Part shown: positions 36,201 through 64,000 of the stretch, one piece after another
Position numbering within the stretch: position 1 is the stretch's first letter
How the letters are laid out: every line of letters begins with the position of its first letter
Source of the DNA: Apus apus
Lineage: Eukaryota; Chordata; Aves; Apodiformes; Apodidae
Direction: 5' to 3'
Length of the DNA stretch: 64,000 nt
NCBI RefSeq assembly: GCF_020740795.1
Contig: NC_067282.1
Coordinates: 146,492,858 to 146,556,857 of the forward strand
Notes under the pieces: model-generated
The model's database searches: none
Seen by the model: only the letters and a program-made list of their open reading frames with translations
What the model was told of the DNA's origin: nothing
Position numbers and translations under genes: made by a program

Positions 36201-36340
36201 CCCTCCCTCTACCCTGGCTAAATGAGGGCCCAAATTTCTAGTCCTGCCATTACAAACCCACCTTTTGGTGGTTCTTGTCTCTCCGTGTGGATTTCCTCCA
36301 AGCCAACAGCATTTTCCACCTCTTTTGGTGTGGTGGCCAT
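21073..36340 (-). CDS. SVOPL: SVOPL, complete coding sequence, 14 exons
   Basis: SVOPL (SV2-related protein-like) is an integral membrane transporter of the major facilitator superfamily related to SVOP and SV2; its substrate is not established. Fourteen exons with GT-AG junctions join into 1509 bases, or 502 residues, close to the mammalian length of about 490. Family signatures appear in order: [11 protein letters not shown] (motif A, TM2-TM3 loop), [20 protein letters not shown] (the PESPR-like motif after TM6), FLGRRLS after TM8, [13 protein letters not shown] after TM10, and [10 protein letters not shown] after TM12. The start ATG at 36338-36340 has G at -3 and +4 and begins MATTPKE, like mammalian SVOPL. 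The paralogue SVOP is less likely given the sequence and the position between TRIM24 and ATP6V0A4. Confidence 0.96.
21542..21631 (-). CDS. SVOPL: SVOPL exon 13, PTxxR motif
   Basis: 30 codons: [20 protein letters not shown], then [10 protein letters not shown]. It contains the P-T-x-x-R signature following TM10. The acceptor is ttttag and the donor gtaaga. Confidence 0.95.
23059..23140 (-). CDS. SVOPL: SVOPL exon 12, TM9-TM10
   Basis: 27 codons after a split Ser: [20 protein letters not shown], then IYIYTAE. The acceptor is ctctctag and the donor gtgggt. Confidence 0.95.
23529..23553. repeat. A homopolymer, about 25 bases
   Basis: An uninterrupted A run in an SVOPL intron; no flanking retrocopy was recognised. 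Confidence 0.9.
23845..24152 (+). mobile_element. CR1 LINE, 3' fragment with internal tandem repeat
   Basis: Forward copy with ORF2 end remnants ([20 protein letters not shown]) and the 3' words ggactcgatgatcttaaagg. Near its 3' end a unit of about 22 bases (ggttggtagagttaggttaat) is present about three times, at 24050-24115. Confidence 0.9.
24050..24115. repeat. Tandem repeat, three ~22-base units
   Basis: Three imperfect copies of ggttggtagag(t/c)taggttaat inside the CR1 3' region; the last copy is slightly shortened. Confidence 0.85.
24522..24633 (-). CDS. SVOPL: SVOPL exon 11, TM8-TM9
   Basis: 36 full codons, [20 protein letters not shown], then [16 protein letters not shown]. The acceptor is tctttag. 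The donor gtagtc is weak, but the Ser codon split across it joins correctly to the next exon. Confidence 0.93.
25819..26021 (-). CDS. SVOPL: SVOPL exon 10, TM7 and Ala/Pro-rich loop
   Basis: 67 codons starting [20 protein letters not shown], then a GC-rich loop with [18 protein letters not shown] and the Cys-rich HSPCHCRF, then [13 protein letters not shown] entering TM8. The loop is the least conserved part of the protein and far more GC-rich than the neighbouring exons. The acceptor is cccacag and the donor gtaaac. Confidence 0.94.
27543..27616 (-). CDS. SVOPL: SVOPL exon 9, loop to TM7
   Basis: A short exon of 24 codons plus two bases: [20 protein letters not shown], then IWII and a split Trp codon. 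The phases match both neighbours. The acceptor is atttgcag and the donor gtaaaa. The longer ORFs overlapping it are in other frames and are shadows. Confidence 0.93.
29229..29357 (-). CDS. SVOPL: SVOPL exon 8, PESPR-like motif and central loop
   Basis: 43 codons starting [20 protein letters not shown] and ending [13 protein letters not shown]. This is the large cytosolic loop after TM6. The acceptor is ctttcag and the donor gtaaga. Confidence 0.95.
30575..30700 (-). CDS. SVOPL: SVOPL exon 7, TM5-TM6
   Basis: 42 codons: [20 protein letters not shown], then [20 protein letters not shown], then FK. The acceptor is ggaaag and the donor gtagga. Confidence 0.95.
31152..31322 (-). mobile_element. 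CR1 LINE, internal fragment
   Basis: Contains tagtactccaagtggggtct and ttctgggctgcaagcacaca, the reverse complements of standard CR1 ORF2 sequence. The fragment is short and diverged, with both ends missing, and lies in an SVOPL intron. Confidence 0.8.
31722..31785 (-). CDS. SVOPL: SVOPL exon 6, TM4-TM5 loop
   Basis: 21 codons, [20 protein letters not shown] plus Gln. It carries the E(F/Y)xPxxxRG loop signature common to this family. The acceptor is ctctag and the donor gtaaga. Confidence 0.95.
33262..33386 (-). CDS. SVOPL: SVOPL exon 5, TM3-TM4
   Basis: 41 codons plus two bases: [20 protein letters not shown], then [20 protein letters not shown]. The acceptor is tttcag and the donor gtaagg. 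Confidence 0.95.
33490..33561 (-). CDS. SVOPL: SVOPL exon 4, TM2 and motif A
   Basis: 24 codons, [20 protein letters not shown] then GRWK. This is TM2 followed by the GxLADRxGRxK signature of MFS transporters. The donor is gtgagt. Confidence 0.95.
34014..34112 (-). CDS. SVOPL: SVOPL exon 3, TM1 end to TM2 start
   Basis: 33 codons from [20 protein letters not shown] to DWQVALVTT. The acceptor cctgaag has a poor pyrimidine tract. The frame and homology fix the junction; the donor is gtgagt. Confidence 0.94.
35101..35192 (-). CDS. SVOPL: SVOPL exon 2, TM1 start
   Basis: Encodes [20 protein letters not shown] followed by [10 protein letters not shown], the beginning of TM1. The acceptor is gttcag and the donor gtgggt. 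Confidence 0.95.
36262..36340 (-). CDS. SVOPL: SVOPL exon 1 (coding), start codon
   Basis: Starts [20 protein letters not shown], a cytosolic N-terminus, and ends PPK plus one base at donor gtgggt. The frame is open further upstream to 36532, but the Kozak-like GGGATGG context and the MAT- start of the family favour this ATG. Confidence 0.85.
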
Positions 36341-39300
36341 CCCAGCTCCTGCTTGGGTCCCCTGTCGCTGTTGAGCAAGACTGGGATTTAAGTGTAAAAA
36401 CTCTGGACAGTCACAAAACCATCTGAGTGATAAGACAGCAAAGCAGCATCCAGCACTGGAGTGAAAACATCCAGATACGCTCAAACATGGGTTTGTTTCA
36501 GGCAGGTCCCTTCCCAGAACATACTTTGTCAAAAATACATAGAGAAATTACAAGAGAAGTCAGATAAACTGACAGAGTTAAGTCACTGCATTGCACTGGA
36601 TATTTTTAATGGAAGTCCAGGGACTACCTTAGGGAAGACTGGAGACCTGCTAACACAAGACAGCATGTACGACTTCCCTAGCGTGAAGGTGAGTTAAATG
36701 CAGAGGCAGCCAAAAGTTGCTGCATCTCCAAGGGCCAAGACATACATGACTGGCAGCAGGTTGCCCCTGATGGAGGCAGAAACTGGTGTCCCTTGGGTCT
36801 CCCAGCATACACCCTTAACTCCAGTTGCCTTGGGATGGCATGGCCAGCAAGAGGCAAGTACCAAACTCTTCCTCACCCAGACTGCACCCTGCCAGCAGTG
36901 CTTCCCACTGCTGCAAACCTGATCCTGTGTTTTACCCGCTGCTACCCCCGCTGCCGTGCTAATCCTCATCCTCTCAGGTCAGCAAGAAACATGGCCATGA
37001 GCTCTGCATTGCAACAGGGGAGAGCTTGGCTTCCTCTGCAGGCGTTTCTGTTTCCAGCTCCAGATCCATTTGCCTGGTCACTGCCACTTTTCCTGGTCAG
37101 AAAAACTCATTTTAAACCCCAGGGCAGGGATTAAGCACATCACTTGCTTTAATCCACAAGTTTTCGTGCTGAGGGCATGCTCAGACACCAAGGTGGAGGG
37201 GTCAAACATCTTCAATTTGGTGAGCCTGACTCCTTTGATTACCTCCCTTCAGGGGTGCTGGACTTGGCCCAGGCAGCATTCATGGCCACCCAGCAGTGAT
37301 AGGGGAGGCTGCAGTAGGGTGAGGTCTTGAGAGACTTAATGACTGTGAGCACACAACAGAAGCTGCAAAATCCCAGCTGAGATAGAGGGCAGCACCAGCA
37401 CAGAAAGCACAGAGCTGCGGTGCTCCCGGGCTGGATACTTTAAAAGCAGCATACTCGGGTACAGTTATAAGGAGGTCATTAAGGGCTATTGGCAGATTAG
37501 TCAGGGGGGGTTGACCTACACTGACCTGGTACAGATCATTACAGTCCAGCATCAAGAGGACGTACAGGATATTGCTTACTACTCTCTCAGCAGTGTCTTC
37601 TGAGGCAGCAGTAGCTGCCAGCAGCACACAGTGCCACCAGCTGACCATGCTGGCCACCAGCTAGGGACCATTTCCAAGTGGAACTGTCTCAAGAACAACC
37701 AAACAAGATGCCTGGAAGAGCCCTTGAGAAAAGGTAAAGCTTTACTGTGTGACTGAATTGCAAAGGGCTTTGCAACAACAAAATCTGGGGACCCATTTTA
37801 CTCTTTTTTTTCTTTATCATTAGAGACCTGCAAATACATTCTGCCCTAAGCTGCCACATCATGCCTGTGTCTTGTTAAACAGCTGCTCTCCTCTGAAGCC
37901 TGTGGCAGGCACAGCACAGTGCACTGGCAGACCAGGCTGGGGCATGCACAAGCCAAGGACCAACCCCTGGGCACTTGCCCACCCATCCAGAAGCTTGTAC
38001 TCTGCTGTTTTCTTCTGAAAGGCACTGGAGCATTTCACTGGCATTTACACTCCCTGGGACATGTGCCACCATTCTGGGAACTATTGCAGCTCTTCTAGAA
38101 AAGAGGAGGAAATCCCAGTCCCTGCTGTTGCTGTGCAAGACACCTGGTGAGGCTCAGATGCTCAAGCAGAAGGGTGCAGGGCCACTTCTGACACCCCACA
38201 GTAGCTAAGACAGCCCCAGAGGCCCCAGGATAGCAGATAACACATCTGGGAGACCCACAGTGCTCTCAAATAGCAGTGGATGAGCAGGTGGGACACAAAA
38301 TAACACCAAAAATCTGTGCAGGCACCTGCACCTTCCCCTGTCCAGGGCAGGTGGAAAAAAAATCACTCATCCATAAGTAGACAAGAAGCCACAGTTCAGG
38401 TAAGTCCCTGGCACTACATGCTCTGCTGCAGAATTTATGTCCAAAAGACAGAGATTTAGAGTGCAACACTTGAGTAAACCTCCTAAGGGTTCCTACTGCA
38501 CCCACAGTTTGCTCTTTCCAAACCTTTGCAGCCCTGTTTGCCTTGATGGCGTAGCCAGTGTTTATCACATCACCTCAGGGAGTCTTAAGTTCCTCGCTAT
38601 TTGTAAATCCCACTGAAAATACAAAATGTTAATTACATCAGCCAAAAGAACAGCAGTGACAAAGCTGCTGCTGCCAGGGAAAACAGTCATCTTCTATATG
38701 AAGCAGCAGTGAAACTGCTAGGACCTGGTGAAAGGATGCCATGAGCTCAGACTGGAGGGCTGCGAGGCCACAAAGAACACACAATATGCTGTGCGATGAC
38801 TGAGACCTGCTGGAAATTTTGTCAGTGAACTCAGAGACCTTCCACACATGACAGGCAAAGATCAGACACCCCCACTACTAAGCCAAGGCTTGATTAATTA
38901 CTTTCTTTTTTTTTAAGTGAAATTTTCTTACCTCTGGAGCGTCTCAGGCACAGAGGAGCAGACTTTTCCTCTTTTCTGACTGCTTCTTTCCTTCTGTTAT
39001 TATCTTTTTACAGTGTTCACAGTGCTGTGGGTTTGGGACCCAGGTCCTGGGAGTCAGGTTTCCTTCTAGCTGGGCGCAGGCGTGTCTCTCTCCACCCACT
39101 TCCACATGCCAGAAGGTGCTGTATCTAGAGTGGCCTATTGCTGATCTGTGCTGGTCCTGTGGAACCTACAGGTCCTCTACAGGGCCTTCCCGCCAGGGGT
39201 GATAGTGCTTGCCCATCCCTTCTTGGGAGAGGACCCCAGAGAAATGGAGGGAGGGCACTGGGAAGACATCCCTATTGCATCACCATCAAGATTTAAGCTG

Positions 39301-42250
39301 CCAGGTCTCAGGGGCAGGTCCTGCAGCACCAGTGCCTGTGTGAGGCACCTTTGCTATCCCCTGCAAAGCCATGAGCAGTGCCTGGGCACTGCAGCAACCA
39401 GCCCACCTTAGGGCAAGTCAACTCAGGTGCCAGCAACATGAAATAATATGAGGGCTCTTCACCTACTTTACCCTTCTAAATTTCCTGACCAAGTACCAAG
39501 GTACAGGGGGCATTCATGGCTTAAACTGTCACAGTGATCCTGGCCTTATCATGCAGTAAATCTCAGTGTTAGAGGTTGTGTTGGCCAAGGAATGTGAGCT
39601 ATGGTAGGTCTGTGCTCTTGACTAGCAGCATATATGTCAAACTTTACTACTCAAGAGTGTTGGCATTGGTGAAGGCCAGCGAAGACACTGTTATGGTTTT
39701 TGTCTCTCTCTCATGAGGGTTCCCAAAATCCTTCTGTTTTGAAATACATACAGTGAACTGACAGCAATGCTGCAATAGTTTTATCAAAGTGTGTAACACC
39801 CAAGTTGAATCTCATGCTTCCAAGCATCAGCAAGATATTTGCTACCAGCCAACATTTGGCATTTCACAGCCTTATTTTACATCTTCTTCTTAATAATATC
39901 TAATATTCAGCAATAGCCATCATCGGCATCTGCTGAATGAGATGCAGGCTGCCAGATCCATCCATACCATTATATTTTCATTGCAAAAACTAAGACAGTG
40001 TGTGTGCAATCATAGGAGGGTGCAGATGTTTTGGCATTCTAGCTTTCCAGCACAGAAGGGAAAAAATTATCAAAATACCAGTGAAATTCTCAGGCACAGA
40101 AAAGTGTCAAGGTCTTTGGGATTGCACAAAGGCACACTATGTCAATTATAATTTTTTAATTGCCTCATGATATTTTAATTATCTGCCATGAAAGTGCAAA
40201 GATTGGCCAGAATGAAGCATGAATGGAGATGTCTACATGTGTGAAAGCTCCAGGAGAAACAAAAGAGTGAGGGTGAGAAGAAAGGTTTCAAGGCTGGTCA
40301 AGGACATGATGGAGAGCCAACCTGTGGGTAAACACCGAGGAAAGTGCTGTTTGCTGCAGGAGCTGGAGGCTGGGCTCCAAGAGACTGCTGACTCCTGAAG
40401 TTCATGAAAGCTCAGTCCAAAACCCAGTTCACTATTACCAGTCCAGAGGACCTAACAACAGGATAAGAACTTGATACCTGGCTGTTCTCATCCTCCATAT
40501 CACCAAAGCTGTCCTGGCAGGAGGGCCTGGTGACACGTGGTGACGGCTCTTGTCAGAAGGAGTTAAAAATTCAGGAGAGAAAAAGTGTAAGTGACTGCAA
40601 ACAGTTTCATTGACTTTGTTATCCATTTCCCTTTCAAAAAGGCTATTCACTGAGGGTTTTTTTATATAATTTCCTATGAAATTATGCAACTCATGTCACC
40701 AGCTCTCAGAAACAAATACCCTCCTAGCAATGGAATAAGCTTGAGATCCACAAGCACCCATTCCTCCCTAGACACTGATCCAGAGTCTGCCCCACAGGAG
40801 CACGCTGGGGTCCTGACTTGGGAAGAGTTTCCAGATGGGTAATTACAAGTCACACCTCCCCCAGCAATTGGTACAGTCCAGATAAAGACACTGGGGTCTT
40901 CTACCAAGGTCTACTATTCTGTAATAGTGGATCTCTGCTGGATCTGACCACGTCTGGTGTTCACATTCCTAGCACCAGCTAGAAGACATGGTTCCACTCA
41001 GCAGCTGTGCAGGGGAACTGCTCTGTTCCAAAATCTCCTTCATCTTCTACAGGAAAATCTTTTAAAAACAAGGCACTCTCTCAAACATTTCTGGGTTTTT
41101 AAATAAGTCTTAAAAACAATCCAGATGAAAGCCAGGGCTCTTCTCAAAGTGTATAGGAAAAAGCCTGCCTCTCAGCAATATTCCATCTGAATATTCCCTG
41201 ATTATAAGTGGGCTTGGTTCTCTTGTGGAGTGGGGAAGTGCCATCCCTCTATCACAAATGCTCAAGTGAACCACAAACACTGATGTGTTATTCATTTGTG
41301 CACAGAAAGGGAGAGCTGAATACAGAATTAAGCCAAATGTCTGAATTGCTGTTCAGTGCAGTAAACAGACCATCCTGTCACCTGCAGTATTCACAGGATA
41401 ACTTGTTTTTCTTGCTTAAAATGTAAACCTCAGACAAAAAGCAAAACAACAAGAAGTTCTAAAAGGAGAGGATATTCTGTTTCAGGTAATCACTTTCTCA
41501 GTTACATTGCAATCACACGGAAGGGTGCAAGGAAGGTAAAAAAAGGGTTTGTGTAGAAAATTCCCCCACTGTTTCATAAGGCAAAATTTTTCTCTGTGTT
41601 TGGTAATGCATCAAAGTAGTTTGGCCTTTCTTGCTTCAACACAGCTTTTCTCCTGAATAGGAATAAAGAAAATAAGCTGGAAGGAAGAAACACAGGCAAT
41701 GAGCAATTGTGACACCAACTGCATTCATGTCCATGTGGTTTTTGTCTGCTCTCCAGGTTACCCATGCCCAAAGAACTGATGGCAAAAGGTCATGCACGGA
41801 TCATGGACACACTCCTGTGCTCACGTCTCAGCTTCAACTGCTGCTTCAAACCCAAGCTGTTGTTAAAAGGGGAGAAGGCTCATGGCTCTCTTGGTAACCG
41901 GTACCTGATGCCACTAAGGCTTCTTGAGACCACAAGTGAAAAGTGGAACAATTTCTCTGCCTGGGCCTGCATTTTCTGCTCTGTGACTATAGCAGGATGG
42001 TGGCTCTTAAGCCTGACTACTGCAGACTCATGACCCGTAATGACAGCTTCACTGTGTGTCCTGCTGGGAGTACACCCAAGTAGATTTCTTTGGTAGAGCT
42101 GGGTATCATTGGTGTGAGGTTTGAAAATAGGGCTTGTTCAGTCACACCTCATGGAAGGAAGCATTGGGACCTCCAAAATCCATTGATGTGCTGTGTTGGA
42201 ATTTTACATCCTCCATGGTTTAAAAAAAAAGAAAAGAAAAAAAAAAAAGG

Positions 42251-43075
42251 CCTTGACTGAGAAGTGGACTCGTGCAAATTTCATGAAGTTCAAAAAGGCC
42301 AAGTGCAAGGTTCTGCACCTGGGACAGGGCAATCCCAAGCACACATACAGGCTGGGTGGAGAATGATTAAGAACAGCCTTGAGAAGAAGGACTTGGGGGT
42401 GATGGTGGATGAGAAGTTCAGCATGAGCCAGCAATGTGTGCTTGCAGCCCAGAAAGTCAACCATGTCCTGGGCTGCATCAAAATAAGTGTGGCCAGCAGG
42501 GCAAGGGAAATTATTCTCCCCCTTTACTCAGCTCTCATGAGACCCCACCTGGAGTGCTGTGTCCAGTTCTGGAGCCCCCAACATAAGAAGGACCTGGAGC
42601 TCCTGGAGAGAATCCAGAGGAGGGCCATGAAGATGATCAGAGAAGGCTGGAGCATCTCTCTTATGCAGACAGGCTGAGAGAGTTGAGGCTGTTCAGCCTC
42701 GAGAAGAGAAGGCTCCAGGGAGACCTTATAGCAGCTTTCCAGTACCTGAAGGGTTCTACAGAAAAGCTGGGGAGGGACTTTTTACAAGGGCTTGTAGTGA
42801 GAGGACAAGGGGTAATGGATTAAAATTGGAAGAGGGGAGATTCAGGTTAGACATTAGGAGGAAATTCTTCACTGTAAGGGTGTTGAGCCAGTGGAACAGG
42901 TTTCCCAGGGAAGTTGTGGAAGCGTAATCCCTGAAAGTGTTCATGGCCCCGTTGCATGGGGCTCTGAGCAACCTGATCTAATGAGAGGTGTCCCTGCCCA
43001 CGGCAGGGAGGTTGGAACTAAATAATCTTTAAAGATCTCTTCCAACTCCAACCATTCCATGATGATTTTATGATT
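42251..43075 (+). mobile_element. CR1 LINE, ORF2 C-terminus and 3' UTR
   Basis: Forward copy of about 0.8 kb. It begins in the [19 protein letters not shown]-type region (read in a shifted frame), carries [20 protein letters not shown] and [20 protein letters not shown], and ends at ccatgatgattttatgatt. An A-rich stretch (42223-42249) precedes it. Confidence 0.92.
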
Positions 43076-43665
43076 AACACTATTCAGTTTGAAAGATTAG
43101 TAATTAATATTTAGGAAAGATCACAGTGCATTAATATTCCAAATTAATCTCAGCTATTTTGATTCCTCTCTTCTTTCTGTTCATTAGGTATCAGCATTTC
43201 TACCCAGTCTGCTTTAACAACCCGCCTTGAAAGATACAGCACAGAGGGAGTCATCTGAAGTCTCCAGTGAGAAACAAGACAATAGAGAAATAAATTGGCT
43301 GCCAGTGTGGAAACTGGTGCACTCTTTTGTTTACACAGCTCAAAACTAACACTTCTGTTAAGTGATGATGTGTGCAAACTTCTATAATCCAGTGTTGTCA
43401 AGCCCTGGAGCAAATCAGATGAAAAGAGGGTTGTTGTAGTAAAGCATGGAGAAAATTGCAAGCCTGCAATATGATCTGTCTTTGAGTGGGTTTGCATTGT
43501 GTGCTAAATGAAGGGCTGTAATCTTATAAGGGACTTAATCGTTGTCATATGAACAACCACAGCTTGAAACAACAGCCAAAACATATTTTCCTCAGAAAGA
43601 AATATGCCACAAAGACAAGGCAGTAAATGGAGCAAAACATATGCAAGTTCATTATTAAGAACCAG

Positions 43666-43671
43666 TTTAAT
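43666..43671 (-). terminator. Weak candidate ATP6V0A4 poly(A) signal
   Basis: ATTAAA read on the minus strand, about 305 bases past the ATP6V0A4 stop codon. It is the only near-consensus hexamer I noticed in the first few hundred bases, and it rests on the motif alone. Confidence 0.25.
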
Positions 43672-43974
43672 TCAAAGCTGCATCTCCTCTTTTCAACCAA
43701 GCATTGGACAGCTGACCCAATAAAATGCTGAGGACCAGATACTTGGCAAAGACATCAGTGGGGGTACCCAGCAAAGGGTCCAGCCAGCCCATCTAGTTCA
43801 GCTCTCAGCTGACACAACAGTATATGTAACGCAGCTAAGACATTTTCATTTACAGCTGCTCTTTTTTTAAGGGCCACATCCCATTCTGTTTCATCCCATA
43901 TACCCTACCCTGTAGGTAAATGACCACAAGAAAACAGAGCCTGTTCAGAGGAGTGAAGTAGTGATGTCCTGGTT

Positions 43975-63908
<19,934 letters not shown>

Positions 63909-63952
63909 CTGCACAGAGTTAACAAACAAATTCATTAAAAGCCTGTTCTAAG

Positions 63953-64000
63953 TTATAGAATAGTAGAACTATTCAGGTTGGAAAGACCCTTGCGATCACC
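63953..64000 (-). mobile_element. CR1 LINE 3' end, cut by window edge
   Basis: ttatagaatagtagaact, then attcaggttggaaagaccct, resembles the reverse complement of the CR1 3' terminus. The element continues beyond the window. Confidence 0.75.

Larger units (their letters stand above)
36341..43974. other. SVOPL-ATP6V0A4 intergenic region
   Basis: About 7.6 kb between the SVOPL start codon and the ATP6V0A4 stop codon, with both genes on the minus strand. It should hold the SVOPL promoter and any 5' untranslated exon, plus the 3' UTR of ATP6V0A4, but I could not place these. A CR1 lies at 42251-43075. The remainder has no gene I can support; the ORFs of 60-137 codons here look like chance or CR1 remnants. 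Confidence 0.75.

Noticed and set aside
42264-42677. A 137-codon frame between SVOPL and ATP6V0A4
   Set aside because: It is CR1 ORF2 sequence, not a separate gene.

Overview
This is nuclear DNA of a vertebrate, almost certainly a bird. The window carries intron-rich genes with GT-AG splice sites. Its only recognisable dispersed repeats are CR1 LINEs, which make up about 5 kb (close to 8%) in at least ten pieces. The encoded proteins are clear orthologues of vertebrate TRIM24, SVOPL and ATP6V0A4. The order and strands (TRIM24 forward, SVOPL and ATP6V0A4 reverse) match the block known from human 7q34. The density of CR1, and two CR1 copies that look only a few percent apart, hint at a lineage with recent CR1 activity, but the species cannot be named from the sequence alone.

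Region 1 (1-15.8 kb, + strand) is the 3' part of TRIM24 (TIF1-alpha), eleven coding exons giving the last 622 residues. It holds the Gln-rich linker, the HP1 box, two SUMO motifs, the nuclear-receptor box, the PHD finger and the bromodomain. The stop codon is at 15171 and a likely poly(A) signal lies near 15.76 kb. Region 2 (15.2-21.1 kb) separates TRIM24 from SVOPL, which converge tail to tail; it holds several CR1 pieces and homopolymer runs. Region 3 (21.07-36.34 kb, - strand) is the complete SVOPL coding sequence, fourteen exons and 502 residues, with every exon junction in phase. Region 4 (36.34-43.97 kb) is the head-to-tail gap between SVOPL and ATP6V0A4, presumably with the SVOPL promoter and untranslated exon(s), plus a CR1 of about 0.8 kb. 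Region 5 (43.97-63.91 kb, - strand) is the 3' part of ATP6V0A4, fifteen exons and the last 672 residues of the V-ATPase a4 subunit; the upstream exons lie beyond the right edge.

The genes do not form a functional pathway. TRIM24 is a nuclear chromatin reader and co-regulator, SVOPL is an orphan transporter of the major facilitator superfamily, and ATP6V0A4 is a proton-pump subunit of acid-secreting epithelia. I found no previously undescribed system. The points worth a second look concern gene structure and transposons: a CR1 inserted only about 8 bases inside an intron from a splice donor, a possible alternative end for SVOPL, a tandem splice acceptor in ATP6V0A4, a His/Gly/acid-rich loop, and recently copied CR1s. 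No tRNA, rRNA, CRISPR or bacterial-type feature was seen.
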